From Aurantimicrobium photophilum (GTDB lineage Bacteria > Actinomycetota > Actinomycetes > Actinomycetales > Microbacteriaceae), in assembly GCF_003194085.1 (NCBI RefSeq), contig NZ_CP023994.1, positions 744,001-808,000 of the forward strand: a DNA stretch of 64,000 nucleotides, in the 5' to 3' direction. Shown here in pieces: positions 9,235 through 17,133 of the stretch (positions are counted from its first letter, which is position 1; each line of letters opens with the position of its first letter). Both the position numbers and the translations under genes were made by a program. The notes under the pieces are model-generated. The model saw nothing but the letters and a program-made list of their open reading frames with translations. It was not told the origin of the DNA and did not search any database.

Positions 9235-10131
9235 CTAATCGACCAGTGCGCCTGGTTCGGTGCCCTTGACAATCGGCACACGAACGGCAGACCCCCATTC
9301 GGTCCAGGAGCCGTCGTAGTTGCGAACTCCGGTGAATCCGAGGAGGTAGTTCAGGACAAACCAGGTGTGGCTTGAACGCTCACCAATGCGGCAGTAGGCA
9401 ATGATGTCATCGCCAGGCTTGAGACCAGCACCATCAAGATAAAGGGCTTCGAGATCAGCACGGTTCTTGAAGGTGCTGTCTTCGTTAGCGGCACGAGCCC
9501 AGGGAACGCTTGCCGCGCCGGGGATGTGACCACCGCGCAAGGCGCCCTCTTCAGGATAAGCAGGCATGTGAGTGCGCTCACCTGAATATTCTTCAGGGCT
9601 GCGCACATCAATCATGGGCTTACCAATGTGGGCAAGAGTGTCGCTGAGGTATGCACGGATTGGAGCGTCGTTGCGCTCCACAACGGGGTAGCTGGAGCGA
9701 ACAATCTCTGGTTGTTCCTTGGTGAGCTCGCGGCCTTCTGCGATCCACTTGTCGCGGCCACCATCAAGCAGGCGGACATCTTCGTGGCCAAAGAGTTTGA
9801 AAACCCAGAGAGCATATGCAGCCCACCAGTTGCTCTTGTCGCCATAAATCACAACGGTGGTGTCGCGGGAGATTCCCTTTGAACTCAAGAGCTCTGCAAA
9901 TGCCTCACCCTGAACATAGTCACGAAGGACGGGGTCGTTGAGGTCGGTGTGCCAGTCGATTTTGACGGCGCCAGGGATGTGACCAATTTCATAGAGAAGA
10001 ACATCTTCATCTGATTCCACAACAACAAGGTTGGGGGTGTTGAGGTTCGCAGCGAGCCATTCAGTGCTCACAATCGCTTCTGGGTGTGCGTATTCGGCAA
10101 ACTTCGGGCTGTTATCGATAGGTACGCTCAT
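9235..10131 (-). CDS. sseA: Rhodanese-type sulfurtransferase (SseA/CysA-like)
   Basis: A 298-residue tandem-rhodanese protein (thiosulfate or 3-mercaptopyruvate sulfurtransferase). The N-terminal rhodanese domain (~20-130) is inactive in type. The C-terminal domain carries the active-site loop [11 protein letters not shown] with Cys247 and the family end [11 protein letters not shown]. It has no signal peptide, so it is cytosolic. The ATG has GGAG six bases upstream on the minus strand. It is followed by a strong terminator and then sufE, and is divergent from zapE. Donor specificity is not decided by the loop alone. Confidence 0.9.
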   Translation of the reverse strand: MSVPIDNSPKFAEYAHPEAIVSTEWLAANLNTPNLVVVESDEDVLLYEIGHIPGAVKIDWHTDLNDPVLRDYVQGEAFAELLSSKGISRDTTVVIYGDKSNWWAAYALWVFKLFGHEDVRLLDGGRDKWIAEGRELTKEQPEIVRSSYPVVERNDAPIRAYLSDTLAHIGKPMIDVRSPEEYSGERTHMPAYPEEGALRGGHIPGAASVPWARAANEDSTFKNRADLEALYLDGAGLKPGDDIIAYCRIGERSSHTWFVLNYLLGFTGVRNYDGSWTEWGSAVRVPIVKGTEPGALVD

Positions 10132-10177
10132 AGCTCCATTTTTCTTATCTCACGATGCACGGTTCAAGCCCGGCAGG

Positions 10178-10183
10178 AATATA
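10178..10183 (-). promoter_or_regulatory. Candidate -10 box for sseA
   Basis: TATATT on the minus strand, 47 bases before the sseA ATG, fits TANNNT and is the most A+T-rich site in the divergent intergenic region. It stands back to back with a TAGGCT box for zapE at 10190-10195. Confidence 0.4.
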
Positions 10184-10189
10184 TGCCAA

Positions 10190-10195
10190 TAGGCT
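10190..10195 (+). promoter_or_regulatory. Candidate -10 box for zapE
   Basis: TAGGCT, the -10 form that recurs before thrS, mltG, aroQ and rpe in this window, lies 90 bases before the zapE ATG within the sseA/zapE divergent region. No Shine-Dalgarno is evident before zapE. Confidence 0.35.
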
Positions 10196-10285
10196 TGTGG
10201 TGCACCTTCGAGACTACGTACAGATTCTGTAAGTGCCAACCCCACAGCCACGATTCACACCTTATGTTGAGGAATATTTCACGCG

Positions 10286-11305
10286 ATGACTTCCACCATT
10301 TCCCTGGTCGAACGCCATCCGACCCTTGATGCAGGGTCAATTGTCAGCAGCCTGGTTCCACCGCCGCAGTTCGTAGAAGCGCGATTCGACAACTACATTC
10401 CGAACCCTGATTTCCCTTCACAAGAAGAGGCACGTCACATCTTGGAAGAGTTTGCGTCGAAAAACACCTCCGTCATCAAGCAAGGCAAACTTTTTGGTCG
10501 CACCAAGAAAGTCGAAGAGTTTCCTCCGGGGGTCTACCTCGATGGTGGTTTCGGCGTTGGTAAAACTCACCTTCTGGCTGCCTCCTGGAATATTGCCTCG
10601 GGCAAGAAGTATTTCGGCACTTTCTTGCAGTACACCTCACTTGTAGGTGCACTGGGTTACGTCAAAGCAGTTGAAGCGCTCAAGGGTGCAAGCCTGATTT
10701 GTATCGATGAGTTCGAACTCGATGATCCAGGCGACACCATGATGATGACCCGAATGTTAGGGGAGTTGGTTGCTGGCGGTACCCGAATTGCGGCCACAAG
10801 CAACACACCACCTGCCGCATTGGGTGAAGGACGTTTTGCTGCTGCTGACTTCTTGCGCGAAATTCAGGCTCTTGCCTCCAACTTCCGCACTCTCCGTATT
10901 GACGGAACCGACTACCGTCAGCGCACTGCTGAAGGAGTATCCCGCGTACTCAGTTCTTCCGAACTTACTTCTGCTGTTGAAAGCAAGAGCAACGAGGGTC
11001 TCACCGTTTCATCCGACTCGTTTGATTCACTTCTGGCACATTTAGCAACGGTTCACCCCTCTGTATACGTCCGCCTGCTCGAGGGGCTTGATGTGATTGC
11101 GCTCTCTGATGTCCACGTGATTGTGAATCAGACTGATGCGCTTCGACTCGTTGCATTTATTGACCGTGTCTATGACGCCCAGATACCCATCATTGCTAGT
11201 GGAAGTCCACTCTCTGAGGTCTTTGGTGGAGACATGATTCACGGTGGATACCGCAAGAAGTATTTACGTTGTGTTTCTCGTCTGATTGCTCTGACCAATT
11301 CCTAA
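10286..11305 (+). CDS. zapE: ZapE/AFG1-like AAA+ ATPase
   Basis: A 339-residue AFG1-family ATPase. Walker A is GGFGVGKTH (~87-95) and Walker B is LICIDEFELDD (~137-147); the sensor region is GTRIAATSNTPPAALGEGRF. The E. coli member ZapE acts at the division ring under stress and yeast AFG1 handles mitochondrial proteins, so 'cell division protein' is a family label here, not shown. The actinobacterial neighbourhood (rhodanese, SufE, RibD-C-like protein) is the usual one for this family. The gene is monocistronic: sseA diverges from it and the amt operators follow. Confidence 0.88.
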   Translation: MTSTISLVERHPTLDAGSIVSSLVPPPQFVEARFDNYIPNPDFPSQEEARHILEEFASKNTSVIKQGKLFGRTKKVEEFPPGVYLDGGFGVGKTHLLAASWNIASGKKYFGTFLQYTSLVGALGYVKAVEALKGASLICIDEFELDDPGDTMMMTRMLGELVAGGTRIAATSNTPPAALGEGRFAAADFLREIQALASNFRTLRIDGTDYRQRTAEGVSRVLSSSELTSAVESKSNEGLTVSSDSFDSLLAHLATVHPSVYVRLLEGLDVIALSDVHVIVNQTDALRLVAFIDRVYDAQIPIIASGSPLSEVFGGDMIHGGYRKKYLRCVSRLIALTNS

Positions 11306-11339
11306 GCAGAAATACGCCGGAAACAAAACCGGATAATTT

Positions 11340-11377
11340 GTAACCTCAGCGTCACGCAGACGAACTCATGCGGAAAC
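11340..11377 (+). promoter_or_regulatory. Four-box GlnR-like operator before amt1
   Basis: Four 5-base boxes recur every 11 bases: GTAAC (11340), GTCAC (11351), GAACT (11362) and GAAAC (11373), each separated by six bases. This is the spacing of the actinobacterial GlnR site (gTnAc-n6-GaAAc, duplicated). The first and last boxes match best. It lies 67-104 bases before the amt1 ATG, a sensible place for an activator. GlnR itself is not in the window. Confidence 0.6.
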
Positions 11378-11443
11378 GCCGACCCCTCACACTCATGAAT
11401 AGAGACGGTGCAACATCCGTCACCATTCGTGAAAGAGGTTGAA

Positions 11444-12700
11444 ATGGATCAAGGCAACACCGCCTTTGTACTCATCAGCGCAGCTCTCGTGCTCCTGATG
11501 ACTCCCGCCCTGGCATTCTTCTATGGCGGTCTCGTCAAAGCCAAGAGCGTCGTCAGCATGATGATGCTGAGCTTTGGCTCACTTGCTCTCATTGGCGTTC
11601 TGTGGGTTATCTACGGATACGCCATTGCGTTCGCCAACGAAGGTTCTCCAACTTTCTATGGCATCGACGGCATTATCGGTATCGATACCGCCTACATCGG
11701 TCTTGAAGGTCTTCTGGAAACCCCAGAGGGTGCTGCCTTCCCACCACTGGCATTCGCTGCATTCCAGGCAACCTTTGCCATCATCACTGTCGCGCTGATC
11801 AGCGGTTCGATCGCTGACCGTGCAAAGTTCGGCGCATGGTTGGTCTTCGCAGGTATCTGGGCAACCGTTGTGTACTTCCCCGTTGCATCGTGGGTCTTCA
11901 ACTTCACCATCGTGGATGGCAAGATTGTTGACGGCGGATGGATTGCCTACAACCTGGGCGCCATCGACTTCGCTGGTGGTACAGCTGTTCACATCAACGC
12001 AGGTGCTGCTGCACTCGCACTCGCACTCGTGCTCGGTAAGCGCATTGGTTTCGCTAAGGGTGTAGCAAAGCCTCACAACGTTCCATTGGTTCTGCTCGGA
12101 GCAGGTCTGCTGTGGTTCGGCTGGTTCGGCTTCAACGCAGGTTCAGAACTTGCTGCTGACGGCATTGCATCGCTGGCCTTCATCAACACCATCGCTGCTC
12201 CTGCTGCTGCGGTACTTGGATGGCTCCTGATCGAGCGCATCAAGGAAGGCAAGGCAACTTCGGTTGGCGCGGCTTCGGGTGCTGTTGCTGGTCTTGTAGC
12301 AATTACTCCCGCCTGTGCAAACCTGACTCCCATGTGGGCAATTGTTCTAGGTTTGGTAGCCGGTGCAGTCTGTGCCCTGGCTATTGAGCTCAAGTTCACC
12401 TTCGGTTTCGATGACTCTCTCGACGTAGTGGGTATCCACCTCGTTGGTGGTCTGATTGGAACTCTGTTCCTTGGATTCTTCGCAACCGATGTGGGCCTTC
12501 TCTTCTCTGGTTCGTTCGACCAGTTGGGCAAGCAGGCCATCGCAGCCTTCACCGTCCTGATCTTCTCCTTCGTTCTGAGCTACATCATCGGAACGATCAT
12601 CGAGAAGACCATGGGCTTCCGTATCAAGAACGAAGATGAGCTCGCTGGCATCGACACCATCGTTCACGGCGAAGAGGGTTACGCACTCCAGGACGCTTAA
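11444..12700 (+). CDS. amt: Ammonium channel Amt, copy 1 (His-His pore)
   Basis: Integral membrane ammonium channel of 418 residues with 11 expected membrane helices. The conserved pore is intact: first twin His at 183 (GGTAVHINAG) and second at 332 (VVGIHLVGG), the gate region AFAAFQATFAIITVALISG, and LLWFGWFGFNAGSE. The start is taken at ATG 11444, with AGAGG seven bases upstream and an N-terminus (MDQGNTAFVL) matching copy 2; a GTG at 11408 would add 12 residues without an SD. Preceded by a four-box GlnR-like operator and followed 134 bases later by a close paralogue. No glnK lies beside it. Confidence 0.96.
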   Translation: MDQGNTAFVLISAALVLLMTPALAFFYGGLVKAKSVVSMMMLSFGSLALIGVLWVIYGYAIAFANEGSPTFYGIDGIIGIDTAYIGLEGLLETPEGAAFPPLAFAAFQATFAIITVALISGSIADRAKFGAWLVFAGIWATVVYFPVASWVFNFTIVDGKIVDGGWIAYNLGAIDFAGGTAVHINAGAAALALALVLGKRIGFAKGVAKPHNVPLVLLGAGLLWFGWFGFNAGSELAADGIASLAFINTIAAPAAAVLGWLLIERIKEGKATSVGAASGAVAGLVAITPACANLTPMWAIVLGLVAGAVCALAIELKFTFGFDDSLDVVGIHLVGGLIGTLFLGFFATDVGLLFSGSFDQLGKQAIAAFTVLIFSFVLSYIIGTIIEKTMGFRIKNEDELAGIDTIVHGEEGYALQDA

Positions 12701-12732
12701 TCCGCGTTCATAACTGAATACGCACGCGCTGG

Positions 12733-12754
12733 GCCCTGCAGAGAACTGCAGGGC
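12733..12754 (+). terminator. Hairpin between the two amt genes
   Basis: A perfect 9-bp stem (GCCCTGCAG/CTGCAGGGC) with an AGAA loop, 33 bases after the amt1 stop. It is followed by TTAGCC rather than a T-run, so it is a weak or partial terminator, or a 3' stabiliser. It ends ten bases before the second GlnR-like operator. Confidence 0.5.
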
Positions 12755-12763
12755 TTAGCCGCG

Positions 12764-12801
12764 TTAACGTGTTCGAAACATAAATGCTTCATGAATGAAA
12801 C
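12764..12801 (+). promoter_or_regulatory. Four-box GlnR-like operator before amt2
   Basis: TTAAC (12764), GAAAC (12775), GCTTC (12786) and GAAAC (12797) occur at exact 11-base intervals with six-base spacers, the GlnR a1-b1-a2-b2 layout. Both b boxes are perfect GAAAC. The a2 box is diverged. It ends 33 bases before the amt2 ATG. The same architecture stands before amt1, so the two paralogues are probably co-regulated by nitrogen status. Confidence 0.65.
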
Positions 12802-12834
12802 GCGTGTAGCAAAGAATCTCTTCTGGAGGTTCTC

Positions 12835-14082
12835 ATGGATACAGGTAATACCGCTTTTCTGATCATCTGCACGGCTCTCGTGTTGATGATGACTCCCGCC
12901 CTGGCATTCTTCTATGGTGGTCTTGTTCGTGCCAAGAGCGTGATCAGCATGATGATGCTCAGCTTTGGCTCGATGGCCATTGTTGGCGTGCTCTGGATTG
13001 TTTATGGCTACGCCATCGCGTTCCCCGCACTGGACAGCTCATCGTTTTATGGCATTCCTGGTGTCTTCGGTATTGATCTCGCTCACATTGGCCTGGAAAA
13101 CCTCCTGGTTATTCCCGAGGGTGCCTCTGTTCCTCCTCTTGTTTTTGCTGCGTTCCAGGCAACCTTCGCCATCATTACCGTTGCGCTGATTTCAGGAGCC
13201 ATTGCTGACCGTGCCAAGTTTGGTGCGTGGATGGTCTTTGCTGGCGTCTGGGCGACTCTGGTCTATTTCCCTGTTGCCTCGTGGATCTTCAACTTCACTG
13301 TTGTAGATGGTGAAATGACCAGTGGTGGTTGGCTCGTGTACAACGTCGGTGCCCTCGACTTTGCCGGTGGTACAGCTGTTGAAATCAACTCTGGTGCCGC
13401 AGCTCTTGCTCTTGCTTTGGTCCTGGGTAAGCGCATTGGTTTCGCAAAGGGTGTTCACAAGCCACACAACGTTCCCTTTGTTCTGCTGGGTGCTGGTCTG
13501 CTCTGGTTCGGGTGGTTTGGCTTCAACGCCGGTTCTGCTGTGGCAGCGGATGGTATTGCGGCCATTGCCCTCATCAACACCATGGCCGCTGGTGCATCCG
13601 GAATTATCGGATGGCTCATCATTGAGCGTTTCAAGGATGGCAAGGCAACCTCTGTGGGTGCTGCTTCTGGTGCTGTTGCCGGTCTGGTCGCCATTACGCC
13701 GTCCTGCGCATACTTGACACCTACCTGGGCGCTGGTACTTGGTCTTTTGACTGGAGTGTTGTGTGCGCTAGCTGTTGAGCTCAAGTTCACCTTCGGTTTT
13801 GATGACTCGCTCGACGTGGTGGGTATCCACCTTGTCGGTGGTCTGATTGGAACCTTGTTCCTCGGATTCTTCGCTACTGAAGTTGGTCTGATCTACTCCG
13901 GATCCTTTGAGCAGCTGGGCAAGCAAGCAATTGCGGCCTTCAGCGTCTTGATCTACTCGTTCGTCATGTCCTTTGCCATTGGCTGGGTCATTGATAAGAC
14001 CATGGGCTTCCGTGTTCGTAACGAGGATGAACTTGCCGGTATTGACTTGGTCATGCACGGAGAAGAGAGCTACGACTACTAA
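12835..14082 (+). CDS. amt: Ammonium channel Amt, copy 2 (Glu-His pore variant)
   Basis: A 415-residue paralogue of the upstream Amt, similar along its whole length. The ATG follows TGGAGG by six bases. The striking change is at residue 183: GGTAVEINSG has Glu (GAA at 13381-13383) where copy 1 has the first twin His, while the second His (332, VVGIHLVGG) is kept. Yeast Mep1 and Mep3 carry the same His-to-Glu state and Mep2 keeps His, so altered rate, pH dependence or ion selectivity is likely. It is not a pseudogene: the frame is open and every other pore segment is conserved. It has its own four-box GlnR-like site and a terminator directly after the stop. Confidence 0.95.
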   Translation: MDTGNTAFLIICTALVLMMTPALAFFYGGLVRAKSVISMMMLSFGSMAIVGVLWIVYGYAIAFPALDSSSFYGIPGVFGIDLAHIGLENLLVIPEGASVPPLVFAAFQATFAIITVALISGAIADRAKFGAWMVFAGVWATLVYFPVASWIFNFTVVDGEMTSGGWLVYNVGALDFAGGTAVEINSGAAALALALVLGKRIGFAKGVHKPHNVPFVLLGAGLLWFGWFGFNAGSAVAADGIAAIALINTMAAGASGIIGWLIIERFKDGKATSVGAASGAVAGLVAITPSCAYLTPTWALVLGLLTGVLCALAVELKFTFGFDDSLDVVGIHLVGGLIGTLFLGFFATEVGLIYSGSFEQLGKQAIAAFSVLIYSFVMSFAIGWVIDKTMGFRVRNEDELAGIDLVMHGEESYDY

Positions 14083-14101
14083 ACCTGCGTGTCAGGTTTT
14101 G
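14081..14101 (+). terminator. Intrinsic terminator after amt2
   Basis: A 7-bp stem AAACCTG/CAGGTTT with a CGTGT loop begins within the amt2 stop codon and runs into TTTTG. The T-run is short, so efficiency may be moderate. Confidence 0.6.
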
Positions 14102-14141
14102 CGTTAGAGCAAACTTCTCGATAAAGTTCCAAGGTACTCAT

Positions 14142-14147
14142 TAGAGT
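14142..14147 (+). promoter_or_regulatory. Candidate -10 box for the tRNA cluster
   Basis: TAGAGT ends five bases before the first base of tRNA-Gly. Used as a -10 it would start transcription at or next to the mature tRNA 5' end, leaving little or nothing for RNase P to remove. No -35 box is obvious. Confidence 0.35.
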
Positions 14148-14152
14148 GCAAC

Positions 14153-14224
14153 GCGGATGTGGCGCAGTGGTAGCGCATAACCTTGCCAAGGTTAGGGTCG
14201 CGAGTTCGAATCTCGTCATCCGCT
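14153..14224 (+). tRNA. tRNA-Gly (GCC)
   Basis: A 72-base cloverleaf. The acceptor stem GCGGATG pairs with CATCCGC (14217-14223), followed by discriminator T. The D arm holds AGTGGTA, the anticodon loop reads CTTGCCAAG giving anticodon GCC, and the T loop is TTCGAAT. CCA is not encoded. Confidence 0.96.
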
Positions 14225-14277
14225 CGAGTGTGGTCATTCCTAAGACTTACTCATTGTTAGCGTGGGCAACCACCTAC

Positions 14278-14348
14278 GGTGGATTGGCCGAGAGGATAGG
14301 CAGCGGCCTGCAAAGCCGTCCACACCGGTTCGAATCCGGTATCCACCT
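14278..14348 (+). tRNA. tRNA-Cys (GCA)
   Basis: A 71-base cloverleaf. The acceptor GGTGGAT pairs with ATCCACC (14341-14347), with discriminator T. The anticodon loop CTGCAAA gives anticodon GCA, and the T arm CCGGTTCGAATCCGG is canonical. It lies 53 bases after tRNA-Gly. No CCA is encoded. Confidence 0.96.
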
Positions 14349-14377
14349 CCAAAACTAGGTTGAAAGACTTAGCTTTT

Positions 14378-14449
14378 GAGCGATTGGCGCAGCGGTAGCG
14401 CGCTTCCCTGACACGGAAGAGGTCGCTGGTTCGATCCCAGTATCGCTCA
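14378..14449 (+). tRNA. tRNA-Val (GAC)
   Basis: A 72-base cloverleaf. The acceptor GAGCGAT pairs with ATCGCTC (14442-14448), with discriminator A. The anticodon stem-loop TTCCCTGACACGGAA gives anticodon GAC; the T loop is TTCGATC. The Gly-Cys-Val tRNA set is a common actinobacterial cluster. A terminator follows directly. Confidence 0.95.
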
Positions 14450-14452
14450 CTG

Positions 14453-14480
14453 AAAACCCTCGGATTTCCGGGGGTTTTTC
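14453..14480 (+). terminator. Intrinsic terminator of the tRNA cluster
   Basis: An 11-bp stem (AAAACCCTCGG with CCGGGGGTTTT, one T-G wobble) closes an ATTT loop and runs into TTTTTCTTTT. It lies four bases after tRNA-Val and just before the thrS promoter box. Confidence 0.85.
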
Positions 14481-14487
14481 TTTTGGC

Positions 14488-14493
14488 TAGGCT
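14488..14493 (+). promoter_or_regulatory. Candidate -10 box for thrS
   Basis: TAGGCT lies directly after the tRNA terminator and 35 bases before the thrS GTG, which leaves a short leader carrying the AAGAGGAG ribosome site. No -35 is evident. There is no room for a T-box leader. Confidence 0.45.
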
Positions 14494-14527
14494 GGGAGTA
14501 GAGAAAGTTCTAAGAGGAGTTCACTTC

Positions 14528-16528
14528 GTGTCTGATGTTTCCGGTTCACTCACCGTTCAAGCTTCCAGCGATGGCTTTGCGCTCTTCACAGACCGCAGCA
14601 TCGTCGCCATGCGTGTCAACGGCGAACTTCGTGACCTAGCTCACGTCCTCAATGCTGGTGACGTTGTTGAACCTGTTGCCATCGATTCGGCAGATGGCTT
14701 GAACATCCTTCGCCACTCGGCCGCTCACGTACTTGCCCAGGCTGTCCAGAATGTGAATCCTGAAGCAAAGCTGGGAATCGGCCCTCCCGTCACTGACGGT
14801 TTCTATTACGACTTCGATGTTGAAGAAGCCTTCACGCCAGAAGACATGAAGGCCTTGGAAAAGGCCATGTCTCGCATTGTTCGCGCTGGACAGCGCTTCA
14901 TGCGTCGCGTTGTCACCGAGGAAGAAGCTCGTGCAGAACTTGCTGCAGAGCCATACAAACTTGAACTGATCGGCCTCAAGGGTGGAAACACCGGAGATGA
15001 CAACGAGAGCGTTGAAGTCGGTGGCAATGAACTCACCATCTACGACAACGTAGATCCCGCCACCGGGGAGACCGTGTGGAAGGACCTCTGCCGCGGTCCT
15101 CACATTCCGAACACGCGCATGATTGGTGAAGGCTTCGCCCTCACTCGCCTGGCTGCTGCCTACTGGCGCGGTTCAGAAAACAACCCCCAGCTTCAGCGCA
15201 TCTACGGCACCGCATGGCCTTCAAAAGCAGACCTTCGTGCCTACCAAGAACGACTCGAAGAAGCTGCCAAGCGTGACCACCGCCGTTTGGGTAGTGAGCT
15301 TGATCTGTTTAGCTTCCCTGACGAGATTGGTTCTGGTCTTCCGGTATTCCACCCCAAGGGTGGTGTGATTCGTCGCACGATGGAGGATTACTCTCGTCGT
15401 CGCCACGAAGAAGGTGGCTATGAGTTTGTCTACTCACCTCACATCACCAAGTCGAACCTTTTTGAAACCAGCGGTCACCTCGACTGGTATTCCGATGGCA
15501 TGTTCCCTCCCATGAAGTTGGACGAGATTCGCAACGAGGCAGGGGATGTGACCCGCCAGGGCGTCGACTACTACCTCAAGCCGATGAATTGCCCCTTCCA
15601 CATCCTGATCTTCAAGTCACGCTCCAAGAGCTACCGCGAACTTCCCTTGCGTTTGTTCGAGTTTGGTTCTGTTTATCGTTATGAGAAGTCAGGTGTCGTT
15701 CACGGTCTGACTCGCGTTCGCGGTATGACTCAAGATGATGCTCACATCTTCACCACGCGCGAGAACATGAAAGAAGAACTCACCAAGGTTCTGAACTTCG
15801 TGCTGTCGCTCCTTCGAGACTACGGTCTGGATGACTTCTATCTGGAGCTCTCTACCAAGGACCCCAAGAAATATGTCGGCGATGACGCTATCTGGGACGA
15901 AGCCACCGAGACGCTACGCCAGGTTGCAGAGGACTCTGGATTGACCCTGGTGCCAGATCCAGGTGGTGCTGCCTTCTATGGCCCCAAAATCTCCGTACAG
16001 GCACGTGACGCAATTGGTCGTACCTGGCAGATGTCGACCATTCAACTCGATTTCAACCTGCCCGAGCGTTTTGATCTCGAATACACAGGCTCGGATGGCA
16101 ATCGTCACCGTCCCGTCATGATCCACCGTGCCCTCTTTGGCTCAATCGAACGTTTCTTTGGCGTCTTGACGGAGCACTACGCTGGTGCATTCCCACTCTG
16201 GTTGGCTCCAGTCCAGGCCATCGGTATTGCTGTTGCTGAAGAGTATGAAGAGTATCTCTCCGGTGTTCTTGACCAGCTCAAGGCTGAAGGACTTCGCGTT
16301 CAACTGGATGCCAGTGATGACCGCATGCAGAAGAAGATCCGTAACGCCGCAGCCCAGAAGATCCCTGTGCAAATCATTGCTGGTGAAGAAGACCGCAACA
16401 ACGGTGCCGTGAGCTTCCGTTTCCGTGACGGAAGTCAGCGCAACGGTATTCCGGTCAGTGAGGCAATCGCACTTCTCGTAGGTGCTGCCAAGGATCACCG
16501 TCAAGTACTCACTGCAGACGATCTATGA
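14528..16528 (+). CDS. thrS: Threonyl-tRNA synthetase
   Basis: Class II synthetase of 666 residues that charges tRNA-Thr. In order: an N-terminal TGS domain, the SAD editing domain with [11 protein letters not shown], the catalytic core with [15 protein letters not shown] (zinc-binding Cys) and [11 protein letters not shown], the motif 3 segment [13 protein letters not shown], and a C-terminal anticodon domain ([14 protein letters not shown]). The start is GTG 14528 because AAGAGGAG lies 8 bases upstream; a TTG at 14483 would add 15 residues and overlap the -10 box. It overlaps the HIT gene by four bases (ATGA). Confidence 0.98.
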   Translation: MSDVSGSLTVQASSDGFALFTDRSIVAMRVNGELRDLAHVLNAGDVVEPVAIDSADGLNILRHSAAHVLAQAVQNVNPEAKLGIGPPVTDGFYYDFDVEEAFTPEDMKALEKAMSRIVRAGQRFMRRVVTEEEARAELAAEPYKLELIGLKGGNTGDDNESVEVGGNELTIYDNVDPATGETVWKDLCRGPHIPNTRMIGEGFALTRLAAAYWRGSENNPQLQRIYGTAWPSKADLRAYQERLEEAAKRDHRRLGSELDLFSFPDEIGSGLPVFHPKGGVIRRTMEDYSRRRHEEGGYEFVYSPHITKSNLFETSGHLDWYSDGMFPPMKLDEIRNEAGDVTRQGVDYYLKPMNCPFHILIFKSRSKSYRELPLRLFEFGSVYRYEKSGVVHGLTRVRGMTQDDAHIFTTRENMKEELTKVLNFVLSLLRDYGLDDFYLELSTKDPKKYVGDDAIWDEATETLRQVAEDSGLTLVPDPGGAAFYGPKISVQARDAIGRTWQMSTIQLDFNLPERFDLEYTGSDGNRHRPVMIHRALFGSIERFFGVLTEHYAGAFPLWLAPVQAIGIAVAEEYEEYLSGVLDQLKAEGLRVQLDASDDRMQKKIRNAAAQKIPVQIIAGEEDRNNGAVSFRFRDGSQRNGIPVSEAIALLVGAAKDHRQVLTADDL

Positions 16529-17094
16529 ACCACTACGGAGAAAGTGAATTCGAAGGTGTAGATCTTCGATCTGCTTCTTCGTTCGCTGGAGTTCCTGATG
16601 AATTTCAGCGTCTGTGGACCCCGCATCGCCTTGCCTACATTGAAAATGGCCAACAGCCACCCGAGGCGGACTGTCCTTTTTGCCTGGCACCGGAAATGTC
16701 TGACGAAGAGGGCTTAATTGTTCACCGAGGCACGCATGCCTTCGTCTTGCTGAACCTGTATCCCTATAACAGTGGACATTTACTTGTCTGCCCCTACAGA
16801 CACGTTGCGATGTATGACGACGCAACTGTTGAAGAGACGGCAGAAATAGCTAGTCTTACTCAGGAAGCAATGCGAGTACTGAAGAAGGTTTCTTGCAATG
16901 ATGGCTACAACATCGGCATGAATCAAGGCCGGGTTGCTGGAGCTGGAATTGCAGATCACCTTCATCAACATGTGGTGCCCAGATGGGCCACGGATTCGAA
17001 TTTCTTCCCCATCATTGCCAAGAGCAAAGCAGTAACTGCTCTGCTCGGTGATGTGCGTAATGCCATTGCGCAAGCATGGCCCAAAGCAAACTAA
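16525..17094 (+). CDS. HIT-domain protein, probable Ap4A phosphorylase type
   Basis: A 189-residue histidine-triad protein. The signature [10 protein letters not shown] lies near residue 151, and four Cys residues can be seen including [11 protein letters not shown]. The closest well-known relative is M. tuberculosis Rv2613c, a diadenosine tetraphosphate phosphorylase that also sits next to thrS; adenylate by-products of aminoacylation make that link sensible. It starts within the thrS stop (ATGA overlap). Downstream, the usual phosphatidylinositol-phosphate synthase and mannosyltransferase genes are absent and pdxS follows 39 bases later. The substrate is inferred from the family. Confidence 0.88.
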   Translation: MNHYGESEFEGVDLRSASSFAGVPDEFQRLWTPHRLAYIENGQQPPEADCPFCLAPEMSDEEGLIVHRGTHAFVLLNLYPYNSGHLLVCPYRHVAMYDDATVEETAEIASLTQEAMRVLKKVSCNDGYNIGMNQGRVAGAGIADHLHQHVVPRWATDSNFFPIIAKSKAVTALLGDVRNAIAQAWPKAN

Positions 17095-17097
17095 ACT
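17092..17097 (+). promoter_or_regulatory. Possible -10 box for pdxS
   Basis: TAAACT overlaps the HIT stop codon and lies 36 bases before the pdxS ATG. It fits TANNNT, but A+T-rich stop-codon contexts give this pattern easily, so support is weak. Confidence 0.22.
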
Positions 17098-17133
17098 TTT
17101 TCCTCTCACCCTCTAAAGAAGAAGCTGTAGATC

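Noticed and set aside
11408-11443. Upstream GTG start of amt1
   Set aside because: It lacks a ribosome site, adds 12 hydrophilic residues absent from the tandem paralogue, and a good SD serves ATG 11444.
14146-14358. 70-codon open frame across two tRNA genes
   Set aside because: The bases form two canonical tRNA cloverleaves (Gly and Cys), so the open frame is incidental.
14481-14527. T-box leader before thrS
   Set aside because: The space between the tRNA terminator and thrS is under 50 bases and lacks the T-box core sequence.
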